DNA of 64,000 nucleotides from SB11 sp037968475 (GTDB lineage Bacteria; Bacteroidota; Bacteroidia; UBA8524): assembly GCA_037968475.1 (NCBI GenBank), contig JBBKVO010000018.1, positions 214,808 through 278,807 on the forward strand, given 5' to 3'. This document shows positions 16,360-24,921 of the stretch, in pieces (the first letter of the stretch is position 1; each line of letters starts with the position of its first letter). A model generated the notes under the pieces. It searched no databases and had not been told where the DNA came from. It saw only the letters and a program-made list of their open reading frames with translations. A program made the translations under genes and the position numbers.

Positions 16360-17898
16360 CTAAGAAACAGCAGGTTTTACCATTTCAAAACATTTTTCCA
16401 TACGTTTCACCACTGTTTCTTTACCCAAAAAGGCAGCCATATCAAAAATTGGAGGGCCACCCCCTACACCTGATATACTTAGGCGAAAAGTTTGCATCAT
16501 TTCGCCCGGTTTTTTACCGTGTTGGGTTTCAACCACATGATGAAAGGTTTTTTCTATTTCCTCAGCAGTAAAATCTGCAAGGTTGTTCAAAGCATCCTTC
16601 AAGTCGGTTAGTATAGCAGTGGTAAAGTCTTTCCACTTTTTGTTCACCACAGTTTCATCATAGCTTTCAGGGTTAAAAAAGAAATAGCGCCCTGCTGTAA
16701 ATAGCTCGGGTATAAACTGCACTTTCTCTTTCATCATACCGCAAACAATAGCTACACGGTCAGCCGTCATAGCTACACCGTTGGCAACCAAAGTAGGTTG
16801 CAAGGCTTCGGCCAATTCCTCGTTAGGCTTGGTCATAAGGTAGTGGTGGTTAAACCATTTGGCTTTCTCCACATCAAACTTAGCGCCTGACTTACTAACC
16901 TTTTCAATAGTAAAGGCTTCAACCAATTCGTCCATAGTAAACAACTCGCGGTTGTCGCTGGGGTGCCAACCCAAAAGGGCAAGCATATTTACCACAGCAT
17001 CTTTAAAATAGCCCGCCTCGCGATACCCGCTCGATATTTCGCCTGTTTTTGGGTCTTTCCATTCTAAAGGAAATACAGGAAAACCTAAACGGTCGCCATC
17101 GCGTTTGCTTAGTTTTCCGTTGCCTTCGGGTTTTAACAAAAGGGGTAGGTGAGCAAATTTTGGCATCACATCTTCCCAACCCAAATAGCGGTATAACAAT
17201 ACGTGCAAGGGCGCACTGGGCAACCACTCTTCGCCACGTATCACATGGGTAATTTTCATTAAATAATCATCAACAATATTGGCAAGGTGGTAGGTGGGCA
17301 TACCATCGCTTTTAAACAACACTTTATCGTCCATTTGCGATGTATTTACAACTACCCAACCGCGTATCTCATCGTGAAAACGAACTTCATCTTTGCGGGG
17401 CAGTTTTATGCGCACCACATAAGGCTCGTTATTATCCAAACGTTTTTGCACTTCATCTTGACTAAGCGTTAACGAGTTTTTCATACTTTGCCTTGTAATC
17501 GGGTCGTATTTCCAACTCATTTTAGCTTGTTCAGCCTTTTTTCGTACATCTTCAAGGTCTTCGCTGGTATCAAAAGCATAGTAAGCATTGCCGCTTTCAA
17601 GCAATTGCTCGGCATATTGACGGTATATTTCTTTACGGTCGCTTTGGCGGTATGGGCCATAAGGGCCGCCTATGTGTGGTGCTTCATCAAACTTCAATCC
17701 AACCCATTCAAGGGCTTCTGTTATATATTCCTCAGCACCGGGTACAAAACGATTTTGGTCGGTATCTTCAATTCTAAGTAAAAAATCACCTCCGTGTTTT
17801 TTGGCAAAAAGGTAATTGTATAATGCCGTTCTTACCCCGCCAATGTGCAAAGGCCCTGTGGGGCTAGGGGCAAAACGTACTCTAACGCGTCTATCCAT
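16360..17898 (-). CDS. gltX: Glutamyl-tRNA synthetase
   Basis: This 512-residue class I synthetase charges tRNA-Glu. The HIGH-type motif is PTGPLHIGGVRTALYN near the N-terminus, and the KMSKS-type motif is GKLSKRDGD at about residue 260. The family segment FLLRIEDTDQNR is also present. The C-terminal helical anticodon-binding domain is complete. Nothing indicates a non-discriminating form one way or the other; no gatCAB genes are in view. A TAnnTTTG element lies 21 bases upstream. Confidence 0.97.
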   Translation of the reverse strand: MDRRVRVRFAPSPTGPLHIGGVRTALYNYLFAKKHGGDFLLRIEDTDQNRFVPGAEEYITEALEWVGLKFDEAPHIGGPYGPYRQSDRKEIYRQYAEQLLESGNAYYAFDTSEDLEDVRKKAEQAKMSWKYDPITRQSMKNSLTLSQDEVQKRLDNNEPYVVRIKLPRKDEVRFHDEIRGWVVVNTSQMDDKVLFKSDGMPTYHLANIVDDYLMKITHVIRGEEWLPSAPLHVLLYRYLGWEDVMPKFAHLPLLLKPEGNGKLSKRDGDRLGFPVFPLEWKDPKTGEISSGYREAGYFKDAVVNMLALLGWHPSDNRELFTMDELVEAFTIEKVSKSGAKFDVEKAKWFNHHYLMTKPNEELAEALQPTLVANGVAMTADRVAIVCGMMKEKVQFIPELFTAGRYFFFNPESYDETVVNKKWKDFTTAILTDLKDALNNLADFTAEEIEKTFHHVVETQHGKKPGEMMQTFRLSISGVGGGPPIFDMAAFLGKETVVKRMEKCFEMVKPAVS

Positions 17899-17918
17899 AG
17901 TGTTTGTAAAAAGAGGGG

Positions 17919-17926
17919 CAAAGATA
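17919..17926 (-). promoter_or_regulatory. Candidate -7 element of gltX
   Basis: The minus strand reads TATCTTTGC, the form that recurs at several promoters here. The predicted transcription start is about 14 bases before the gltX start. Confidence 0.5.
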
Positions 17927-18020
17927 AGGCTATAATGTAAAATAGTAGCACCAAAACAAACTAAGAAGGCAGTAAAAATCGTTTAAAAAACATATATTCG
18001 GATAACTAACTAAAACGCCT

Positions 18021-18713
18021 ATGAACCCTATTATCTTTGCCGTTGTTTTGGTAGTGCTGCTTTGGGCGGCTGCCATTTACCTATCGCTAAAAACCGACAT
18101 TTTAAAAGACCTAAGTACGGGCACTACCAAGCCGTACAGTTTTTCTCGCACCCAACTGATGTGGTGGACACTAATAATAGCCTCGTGCTATATATTGGCT
18201 TTTGCCCATTACGAAAACTTACCTGCTATTAATAGTACCACTCTTGCCTTATTGGGTATAGGATTGGGCACTACTACTTTTGCCCGTGTGGTGGATAATA
18301 CACAAGTAAATCAAGCGGTAGCGAATGGCACGGCCAGACACCAAAACGAAACCTCACAAGGTTTTTTAACCGATTTACTTTCTGATGAAACAGGTATAAG
18401 CATACACCGTTTTCAGGCATTTGTATTTAATGTGATTTTTGGAGTTACTTTTTTTATCGATTTCTTCAATATGAAATATATACTACCCACATACGATAGC
18501 CAACAACTACTATTGTTAGGCATTAGTTCGGGTGCGTATGTAGCTATTAAAATGAATGAAAACGGAATTAAAAACACAGCCGCAATACAAAGTGCGCCTG
18601 CACCTCAAAACATTGTGCCTCCTGTAAATACAAACATTCCCCAAGCACCTGTGCCACCTGCACCACAGGAAAACCCTGTGCCACCGGTACCTCCTGCACC
18701 TCAAAATACTTAA
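18021..18713 (+). CDS. Unknown membrane protein with Pro-rich C-terminal tail
   Basis: I do not recognise a named family. The 230-residue product has about four hydrophobic segments: residues 3-22, 50-66, 75-92 and 135-155, with a possible fifth near 165-180. A conserved-looking loop between the first two reads KPYSFSRTQLMWWTLII. The last 45 residues are a Pro/Ala/Gln/Val tail with repeated VPPAPQ and PPVPPAPQ units, probably disordered and able to bind a partner. It lies alone between gltX (divergent) and the hairpin cluster before argS. Confidence 0.75.
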   Translation: MNPIIFAVVLVVLLWAAAIYLSLKTDILKDLSTGTTKPYSFSRTQLMWWTLIIASCYILAFAHYENLPAINSTTLALLGIGLGTTTFARVVDNTQVNQAVANGTARHQNETSQGFLTDLLSDETGISIHRFQAFVFNVIFGVTFFIDFFNMKYILPTYDSQQLLLLGISSGAYVAIKMNENGIKNTAAIQSAPAPQNIVPPVNTNIPQAPVPPAPQENPVPPVPPAPQNT

Positions 18714-18731
18714 TCAACTTTAATTTTCGAT

Positions 18732-18880
18732 GGGTTTAAAGCCCGCTATTTTTGATATTAACAACGCGCAGTGGGGCTTAAAGCCCCGCTGTGTGTTGTT
18801 ACGATTATGTCAGGTTGAAACCTGACACTACTCAGACCTATCGGAATAGAATAGTATTTCTATTATGCTAGATTGAAATC
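18732..18880 (+). repeat. Cluster of four REP-like RNA hairpins
   Basis: Four inverted repeats follow one another: 18732-18744 (6 bp), 18759-18801 (21 bp including three G-T pairs, with a one-base centre), 18808-18827 (9 bp, perfect) and 18845-18864 (7 bp). A shorter GATTGAAATC lies at 18871-18880. Several share an apex of the form TT-A-AA or TT-GA-AA. The G-T pairs become A-C mismatches on the other strand, so the structure is best formed by plus-strand RNA. It could end the 18021 gene, act in the argS leader, or be a REP-type element. There is no T run. Confidence 0.65.
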
Positions 18881-18918
18881 CCCGTTAAAAAAAATCCCCA
18901 TCATCGACTTGTGCTAAA

Positions 18919-18926
18919 TATCTTTG
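18919..18926 (+). promoter_or_regulatory. Candidate -7 element of argS
   Basis: TATCTTTG, then CACCAAC and ATG at 18934. The start codon lies within a few bases of the predicted transcription start, suggesting a leaderless or very short-leader mRNA. Confidence 0.5.
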
Positions 18927-18933
18927 CACCAAC

Positions 18934-20721
18934 ATGAATATTGAGGCGACTTTACAACAACACATTTCAAAAGCAATTGAAACCCTTTACGGCACAGCCG
19001 TTGAGGCAGAAAGTATAAAACTGGAAACCACTAAACAAGATTTTGAGGGCGACTATACCTTTGTGGTATTTCCTTATCTACGCGCCAGCAAAAAAAATCC
19101 TGAACAAACGGCAAATGATATAGGCAATTATCTAAAAGATACTTGTGATGATGTTGCCGATTATAATGTGGTTAAAGGATTTCTAAACCTTGTTGTAGCT
19201 GAGAACTATTGGGTTAACACATTTTACAATCACATTGCCCCAAATAAAGAGTTTGGCAAAACTACCACAGGGCAAGGCCATAAGGTAATGGTAGAATATT
19301 CATCACCCAATACCAACAAACCTCTGCATTTAGGGCACGTACGTAATAACCTGCTGGGTTTTAGCCTCAGCCAAATATTAGAATTTAATAGCTACGAGGT
19401 GGTGAAAGCCAACCTTATAAACGACCGTGGTATACACATTTGCAAAAGTATGTTGGCCTGGCAAAAATTTGGTAATGGCGAAACACCCGAAAGTAGCGGA
19501 CTAAAGGGTGACCATTTGGTAGGTAAATACTATGTGGAGTTTGATAAACACAATAAAGAGCAAATTAAAGAACTGATAGCCAAAGGCATAACAGAAGAAG
19601 AGGCTGCAAAAAATACCCCATTGCTAAAAGAAGCACAAGAAATGCTGCTAAAATGGGAGGCAGGCGACGAGGAAGTGAAAAACCTTTGGCAAACTATGAA
19701 TGGCTGGGTATATGCAGGTTTTGATGCCACCTACAAACGTTTGGGTGTTAGCTTTGATAAGTTTTATTACGAAAGCCAAACCTACCTTTTGGGCAAAGAA
19801 ATAGTGCAAGAAGGTTTAGATAAAAAAGTGTTCTACCGTGAAGAGGATAGCAGCGTATGGATAGACCTTACGGATGAAAACTTGGATAAAAAATTACTAC
19901 TGCGTCGTGATGGCACATCGGTATATATGACACAGGATTTGGGTACTGCCGACAAGAAATTTGAAGAGTACGGTTGCGATAAATCGGTATATGTAGTGGG
20001 TAATGAGCAAGAATACCACTTTAAGGTATTGTTCTCTATCCTTAAAAAAATGGGTAAAAGCTACGCCGATGGTTTGTATCACCTTAGCTACGGCATGGTT
20101 GATTTGCCCGAAGGCAAAATGAAATCGCGCGAGGGCACTGTGGTGGATGCCGACGACCTAATGGACGAGATGCACAACACTGCCCGCGAGCTTACGCTTG
20201 AATTGGGCAAGATTGACGGTTTTAACGAAGTTGAGCAAGTAGAATTATTTGAAACTTTGGGACTGGGCGCACTTAAATACTTTTTGCTACGTGTAGACCC
20301 TATGAAACGCTTAGTGTTTAACCCTAAAGAAAGTATTGATTTTGCAGGTAATACAGGGCCTTTTATACAATACACCCACGCCCGTATCAACTCATTATTA
20401 AAAAATGTAAGCGAAAGCGGCTTTGAGACAGGAACTGCCGCACCGCATACAGTATTACCCCACGAGCGGGATATAATAGTTTGGCTTACTAAATTCCCTA
20501 AAACGGTAGAAGATGCAGGGCGCGAGTACAACCCCGCCATTATTGCCAACTATACCTACGAGTTAGCTAAACTGTATAACCGATTTTACAGAGAATCGCC
20601 CGTGAATAAAGAGCCTGATGAAAACCTAAAAGCATTTAGAGTAATACTTACCCAAACAACAGGGCAAGTACTTAATAAAAGCTTGGCATTGCTGGGCATA
20701 AAAGCCCCTGAAAGAATGTAA
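18934..20721 (+). CDS. argS: Arginyl-tRNA synthetase
   Basis: This 595-residue class I synthetase attaches Arg to its tRNA. The HIGH motif appears in NTNKPLHLGHVRNNLLG (about residue 128) and the KMSKS-type motif is GKMKSREGT (about 395). The N-terminal Add1 domain and C-terminal anticodon-binding DALR domain (EYNPAIIANYTYELAKLYNR) are present. Full length. Its promoter element lies just upstream, downstream of the hairpin cluster. Confidence 0.97.
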   Translation: MNIEATLQQHISKAIETLYGTAVEAESIKLETTKQDFEGDYTFVVFPYLRASKKNPEQTANDIGNYLKDTCDDVADYNVVKGFLNLVVAENYWVNTFYNHIAPNKEFGKTTTGQGHKVMVEYSSPNTNKPLHLGHVRNNLLGFSLSQILEFNSYEVVKANLINDRGIHICKSMLAWQKFGNGETPESSGLKGDHLVGKYYVEFDKHNKEQIKELIAKGITEEEAAKNTPLLKEAQEMLLKWEAGDEEVKNLWQTMNGWVYAGFDATYKRLGVSFDKFYYESQTYLLGKEIVQEGLDKKVFYREEDSSVWIDLTDENLDKKLLLRRDGTSVYMTQDLGTADKKFEEYGCDKSVYVVGNEQEYHFKVLFSILKKMGKSYADGLYHLSYGMVDLPEGKMKSREGTVVDADDLMDEMHNTARELTLELGKIDGFNEVEQVELFETLGLGALKYFLLRVDPMKRLVFNPKESIDFAGNTGPFIQYTHARINSLLKNVSESGFETGTAAPHTVLPHERDIIVWLTKFPKTVEDAGREYNPAIIANYTYELAKLYNRFYRESPVNKEPDENLKAFRVILTQTTGQVLNKSLALLGIKAPERM

Positions 20722-20757
20722 TTATTGGCTACCTTGTAGCCTTACAATTATAGTTTT

Positions 20758-21459
20758 ATGGCTAAAACTGAACACGGCACTTGTATTGTTTGTAAAAAAC
20801 AGTACACGCCTTCGCACCTGCATGCTTGTTTTTCTGTAAGAGATAACTTGTTACAGATTATCCGTGCTGATTTTCCTGATTTTGGGCAGGGTGATTTTAT
20901 ATGTACTACCGACTTAAATATCTATCGTTCAAAATATATAGCCAGCCTAATTAAAGGTGAAAGTTCATCGCTCAATCAGTTTGAAACTGAAATATTGGAC
21001 AACCTAAAAAAAGAAGAACTATATGCCCAAAAATTGTACGATGATTACGACCGACAACTAACCAAATGGGATAAACTGGCCGATACCATAGCCAGCTTTG
21101 GCGGTAGTTGGAGGTTTATAGGCATTTTTGGTGCGTTTATAGTGGTATGGATAGCCATCAACATCGTGCTATTAACCCAAAACTCTTGGGATCCCTACCC
21201 TTTTATACTGCTCAACTTAATACTATCGTGTTTGGCGGCAATGCAAGCTCCTGTGATAATGATGAGCCAAAACCGAGCTGAAGAACGCGACCGTATGCGG
21301 GCTGAAAACGATTACAAAATAAATATGAAGGCAGAAATTGAAATAAAAATTCTGCACGAAAAAATGGATCACCTGATAAACAACCAATGGCAAAAGTTGC
21401 TTGAGATACAGCAAATACAAATTGAGTTGATGGAAGAAATGCGTAAGATTAGCAAGTAA
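20758..21459 (+). CDS. DUF1003 family membrane protein
   Basis: This 233-residue protein matches DUF1003 in its second half: DTIASFGGSWRFIGIFGAFI, a first membrane helix (about 118-140), DPYPFILLNLILSCLAAMQA as the second, then MMSQNRAEERDRMRAENDY and a coiled-coil C-terminus. The N-terminal 45 residues hold three Cys (CIVCKKQ, HACF) and may bind a metal. Function is unknown; the fold suggests an inner-membrane protein with both ends in the cytoplasm. Its TAA overlaps the next ATG by one base (TAATG), so it is coupled to the sirtuin. Confidence 0.9.
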   Translation: MAKTEHGTCIVCKKQYTPSHLHACFSVRDNLLQIIRADFPDFGQGDFICTTDLNIYRSKYIASLIKGESSSLNQFETEILDNLKKEELYAQKLYDDYDRQLTKWDKLADTIASFGGSWRFIGIFGAFIVVWIAINIVLLTQNSWDPYPFILLNLILSCLAAMQAPVIMMSQNRAEERDRMRAENDYKINMKAEIEIKILHEKMDHLINNQWQKLLEIQQIQIELMEEMRKISK

Positions 21460-22145
21460 TGAAAAAGAAACTTATAGTACTAACAGGCGCTGGTATGAGT
21501 GCTGAAAGTGGTATAAAAACGTTTAGAGATAGCGACGGGCTTTGGGAAAACCATAATGTGATGGATGTAGCCAGTATTGATGGTTGGGAACGAAACCCGC
21601 AATTGGTGCTAGAGTTTTATAACCAACGCCGCAAACAGTTGTATGATGTAGTACCAAATGCAGGTCATGTAGGTTTAGCTGAATTGGAAAAAGATTTTGA
21701 TGTACATATAATTACCCAAAATGTTGACGATTTGCACGAGCGCGCAGGCTCTACCCGAATAATACACCTGCATGGCGAGCTTAAAAAAGTGCGGAGCACT
21801 AAAAACCCTTTTAAAGTATTTGATTTAGAGGGTTGGGAAGTAAAATGGGGGGATATAGCTGAAGACGGACACCAGCTGCGCCCGCATATTGTTTGGTTTG
21901 GCGAAGAAGTACCCATGATGGACATGGCAACCATGATAACCGAACAAGCCGATATTTTGGTGATTATCGGGACATCGCTACAAGTATACCCTGCGGCAGG
22001 CTTGCTGCATTATGCCCCTGCACATATACCCAAATACCTTATTGACCCAAAAGGCGAAATGATGAGAGGCATTGAAAACCTAATTATAATAAACAAAACA
22101 GCCACCCAAGGGGTGGCTGAATTAAAACAACTATTACTGGCTTAA
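21459..22145 (+). CDS. Class III (SIRT5/CobB-like) NAD-dependent protein deacylase without zinc cysteines
   Basis: This 228-residue sirtuin has the NAD-binding motifs LTGAGMSAESGIKTFR and TQNVDDLHERAG, and the catalytic His in HLHGE (His105). Tyr54 and Arg57 (FYNQRRKQ) match the residues that let SIRT5 and CobB accept succinyl or malonyl lysine. The four Cys that normally bind zinc are absent: the segment after HLHGE reads LKKVRSTKNPFKVF and contains none. Expected role: removal of acyl groups from cytoplasmic proteins. It is coupled to the DUF1003 gene. Confidence 0.92.
   Translation: MKKKLIVLTGAGMSAESGIKTFRDSDGLWENHNVMDVASIDGWERNPQLVLEFYNQRRKQLYDVVPNAGHVGLAELEKDFDVHIITQNVDDLHERAGSTRIIHLHGELKKVRSTKNPFKVFDLEGWEVKWGDIAEDGHQLRPHIVWFGEEVPMMDMATMITEQADILVIIGTSLQVYPAAGLLHYAPAHIPKYLIDPKGEMMRGIENLIIINKTATQGVAELKQLLLA
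22087..22119 (-). terminator. Terminator of the peroxidase operon, inside the sirtuin 3' end
   Basis: CAGCCACCC (22099-22107) and GGGTGGCTG (22111-22119) form a perfect 9-bp stem with a 3-base loop. On the minus strand it is followed by TTTTGTTTATT. It sits 29 bases past the stop of the di-haem peroxidase, within the coding sequence of the convergent sirtuin gene. Confidence 0.55.
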
Positions 22146-22147
22146 AG

Positions 22148-23293
22148 TTAATAGTTAAAAGGGTCTGAATAAGCAGGATTGCTTATCATACTATAATCTG
22201 TAAGGCTTTTTAAGAAAGCTACCAATGCAGTTTTTTCATTATCAGTAAGACTTAGTTTTGCAGGGTCGTTACTACTACCAATTATCGAGCGATGTTTATC
22301 AGTAGGTAACTGACTATTCATATACTCTAAGTTTGCATTAGTTAAACTCCAATCCAAATTAGAGTGTTTTACTATACCGCTATTGTAATGGTCTACTACT
22401 TCTTCTAAAGTATTAAATCGTCCATCGTGCATATAAGGTGCACTTAGAGCAATATTGCGTAATGATGGGGTTTTAAATACACCTTTACCCCATCCGCCAA
22501 CATCAAAAGCACCATTATCTTTATACTCCATATCCAAACCTATGTTGGCCATACGCTCGCTGCTCCATGATGTATTCGAGATTTCTAAGTTATGGCAGTT
22601 TCTGCAATGCAAACTGTTAAACAATTCTAATCCTTGTTTTTCAAGCGCCGTAAAATGCGTTGTTTGCCCTGAATTTGACCATTTGTCAAACTTATTATCA
22701 GCCGTTACCACACTTGCCAAAAAGTTGGCCAATGCTTCGCGTACCTTACTTTCGGTAACCTCTTCACTACCAAATGCTTTTTTAAATAACGGCGCATAGT
22801 AAGGTATAGCAGCTAGTTTAGCTTCCACATATTTCAGGTTTTGTATACCCATTTCTAGGTGGTTTTGCACAGGCATAAGCACCATATCTTTTAGCCCTGT
22901 TGAAGCGCGTGCATCCCAAAAATATTTTCGCATTGCCCCTGCATTTATAATAGCAGGTGAATTGCGAGGGGTGTTTAACAACTCAAAACCTTCACTAAAT
23001 TGTCTCCCATCAGCAAAGCCCATTTGCTGCACATGGCAACTACCACAAGCAATAAAATTGTTTACAGATAGTGTTTTATCATAAAATAATACCCTGCCTA
23101 GTGTAGCCTTGTCATTGGTTACATTAATAAGGTTAGCAGGTAATCGTTTTGATAAAGCAGCATAATCGTATGAGGTAGCAGGCAACTGGGGCTGCTTATA
23201 TTCAGCTTGCCCGCCCGGTGCATCTTTTTTGCAACTAGCCATCAACAATGCAATAGATACAATGGCAGTGCTAATTATTATTTTACCTTTCAT
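22148..23293 (-). CDS. Di-haem cytochrome c peroxidase (CcpA/MauG family) lipoprotein
   Basis: This 381-residue protein starts with a lipoprotein signal ending MASC (Cys21). Two c-type haem sites are visible: CGSCHV (Cys83, Cys86, His87) and CRNCHN (Cys230, Cys233, His234). Family landmarks LGRVLFYDKTLS and a late APYMHDGRFNTLEEVVDHYN are present. It would sit in the periplasm and reduce hydrogen peroxide using electrons from a cytochrome, or oxidise a partner as MauG does. It is followed upstream in the same direction by a small outer-membrane protein, 14 bases away. Confidence 0.93.
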   Translation of the reverse strand: MKGKIIISTAIVSIALLMASCKKDAPGGQAEYKQPQLPATSYDYAALSKRLPANLINVTNDKATLGRVLFYDKTLSVNNFIACGSCHVQQMGFADGRQFSEGFELLNTPRNSPAIINAGAMRKYFWDARASTGLKDMVLMPVQNHLEMGIQNLKYVEAKLAAIPYYAPLFKKAFGSEEVTESKVREALANFLASVVTADNKFDKWSNSGQTTHFTALEKQGLELFNSLHCRNCHNLEISNTSWSSERMANIGLDMEYKDNGAFDVGGWGKGVFKTPSLRNIALSAPYMHDGRFNTLEEVVDHYNSGIVKHSNLDWSLTNANLEYMNSQLPTDKHRSIIGSSNDPAKLSLTDNEKTALVAFLKSLTDYSMISNPAYSDPFNY

Positions 23294-23307
23294 AATTGTG
23301 TAGGTTT

Positions 23308-23985
23308 TTAAAAGTGTATCACAAAAAACAAGTTGGTGGGTATAGTAATACCCAACGCGTTTCTTGCTATAAAATCGTTACTATTAAATTGAGGAAACTG
23401 AGGGTTATTTTGTGAACCTCTTGTCTCTGAGTACCTATAATAGGCCGTACTTTCAGCATTAAAGCTAATACGCTTACCCAGCTTAAACTCTATACCCAAT
23501 ACAGGGCCTGCTCCCACACCAAAGCCCTCTGTACCGGTTGTTATTTCAGTAGTTTTAGGCGGAAAACCACTTACCGTTGCAGTTTTTGTGCGCGATAAAT
23601 TATAATCGTAAAAAGCATCAAAACCTACGTAGTATAACCAGCGTTTACTCAAGGCGTATTGACTTTCAATACCTATTCTGCAATTAATAGTTAAACCCTG
23701 AGTTGATATTGATGGTGTGCCATTATTAGGGTTCCGACTACTATTCGTCATAGTTCCTCCCAAACCCATACGCAAACCGCTACCATCAGTAATATATTTA
23801 TAGGTTAGCAAATAAGGCGTGTTATTAGGCAGGTTGTTATTGTTTAGTATTAAAAACTGCTTAATAAACTCTGTGCTGTTCATACCTAATTGATGCGGAT
23901 AGGCCGAACTATTAAAAGATGTGTCTTGAGCATTAATACTCAAGCAAAATGACAGTGAGAAAATAAATACAACAAGCTTTTTCAT
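23308..23985 (-). CDS. Predicted outer-membrane beta-barrel protein
   Basis: This 225-residue protein begins with a signal peptide (KKLVVFIFSLSFCLSINAQ). The body has alternating hydrophobic and polar strands separated by glycine turns (GLRMGLGGTMTNSSR, LYYVGFDAFYDYNLS, GFGVGAGPVLGIEFKLG) and ends on aromatic residues (TNLFFVIHF), as outer-membrane barrels do. The start is ATG 23985; 24006 would add a non-signal extension. It precedes the di-haem peroxidase gene by 14 bases and is probably co-transcribed. Confidence 0.75.
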   Translation of the reverse strand: MKKLVVFIFSLSFCLSINAQDTSFNSSAYPHQLGMNSTEFIKQFLILNNNNLPNNTPYLLTYKYITDGSGLRMGLGGTMTNSSRNPNNGTPSISTQGLTINCRIGIESQYALSKRWLYYVGFDAFYDYNLSRTKTATVSGFPPKTTEITTGTEGFGVGAGPVLGIEFKLGKRISFNAESTAYYRYSETRGSQNNPQFPQFNSNDFIARNALGITIPTNLFFVIHF

Positions 23986-24291
23986 AAATGATAAAGTAAA
24001 GTTCAATAAAATAGTTGAGAAATTCGCATAACTGCCCCATTTTTCGACTAAATGCTATTTAGTTTGACAATTACGAAACAAAAAACGCTGCTTAATAGTC
24101 GCAGCGTATACCGTTCGTCGAAAAAACTAAAATATTTTTTATCCCTTACTATCAAAACCCTTTGTTGCAATAAAAACCATACACCTGTTTACTTGTTACA
24201 ATCATGTATTAAGAAAAAAATATATCCATTTTGCGAACAACTAACAACTGTTAGTATACTTTTGCAAATGTAAAACAAAGCGTATATACAG
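23986..24291. other. Intergenic region between divergent genes
   Basis: About 306 bp, AT-rich. The only signal I can support is a TAnnTTTG element for the DinB gene at 24257-24264. A short plus-strand open frame (24052-24273) has no protein-like features. Confidence 0.5.
24257..24264 (+). promoter_or_regulatory. Candidate -7 element of the DinB gene
   Basis: TACTTTTG, 27 bases before ATG 24292. A TTTG at 24230-24233 could be a -33 element, but its 23-base spacing is long. Confidence 0.45.
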
Positions 24292-24786
24292 ATGAATACA
24301 ATAGACTATATAAAAGACCTGCACACTGCCAACTATTGGGCTACAGAAACATTGCTAAACCTTGTACCACAAGAAATTTTTTATGCTGAAACTAAAGGCA
24401 GCTTCAACTCTATAAATGCAATTGCAACTCACCTTTGGGATGCACAACAAGTTTGGTATAACCGTTTGATAGATGATAACAGTGCATCACTGCCATCAAA
24501 AAGCTTTGAGGGTACACACACCGAAAAACTAGCAGCGATACTAAAAAGCTACCAAAACTTTGTTGATTTACTTGCAGATAAAACTGACGACTATTTAAGC
24601 CAAAATCTTAGCTACACCAACCTTAAAGGCATAGCTTTTAACCAACCTATATATCAAATATTATTTCAACTAACCCACCACAGTGCTACACACAGAGGCC
24701 AAATACTACTGCTGATGCGTCAATTGGGTTTTGAGGGCACTATACCCCAAACCGATATAGTAGCTTGGTACAGACTGTTTAAATAA
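24292..24786 (+). CDS. DinB-like four-helix metal-binding protein
   Basis: This 164-residue protein has the DinB/YfiT four-helix pattern. The candidate metal-binding His residues are in IATHLWDAQQVWYNRL and the paired His of QLTHHSATHRGQILLLMRQLG (H-x-x-x-H). The opening YIKDLHTANYWATETLL is also typical. Members include bacillithiol- and mycothiol-dependent S-transferases and DNA-damage-induced proteins; the thiol partner in this organism is unknown. It stands alone with its own promoter element. Confidence 0.9.
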   Translation: MNTIDYIKDLHTANYWATETLLNLVPQEIFYAETKGSFNSINAIATHLWDAQQVWYNRLIDDNSASLPSKSFEGTHTEKLAAILKSYQNFVDLLADKTDDYLSQNLSYTNLKGIAFNQPIYQILFQLTHHSATHRGQILLLMRQLGFEGTIPQTDIVAWYRLFK

Positions 24787-24921
24787 TAAACTGATTATCT
24801 GACCTTTGCATTTTTTTAACTTTCCTATTCGTAAAAAAAGTTAAAAAATGCTCTTTGTACCTTTCAAGGTAATTGGCTTGTTTACTATATATTTACCAAA
24901 CCAATAACTTTACAAACACGG

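Noticed and set aside
17049..17781. Plus-strand frames inside gltX
   Set aside because: Antisense to an intact synthetase with both class I motifs.
20088..20549. Minus-strand frame of 153 codons inside argS
   Set aside because: Rich in Ser and Pro in the way of antisense frames and contained in a complete synthetase gene.
20727..20741. Hairpin GGCTAC/GTAGCC after argS as a terminator
   Set aside because: Only 6 bp with a 3-base loop and no T run follows; too weak to call.
24052..24273. Plus-strand frame of 73 codons before the DinB gene
   Set aside because: Composition is random-like, with no promoter of its own, and it contains the DinB -7 element.
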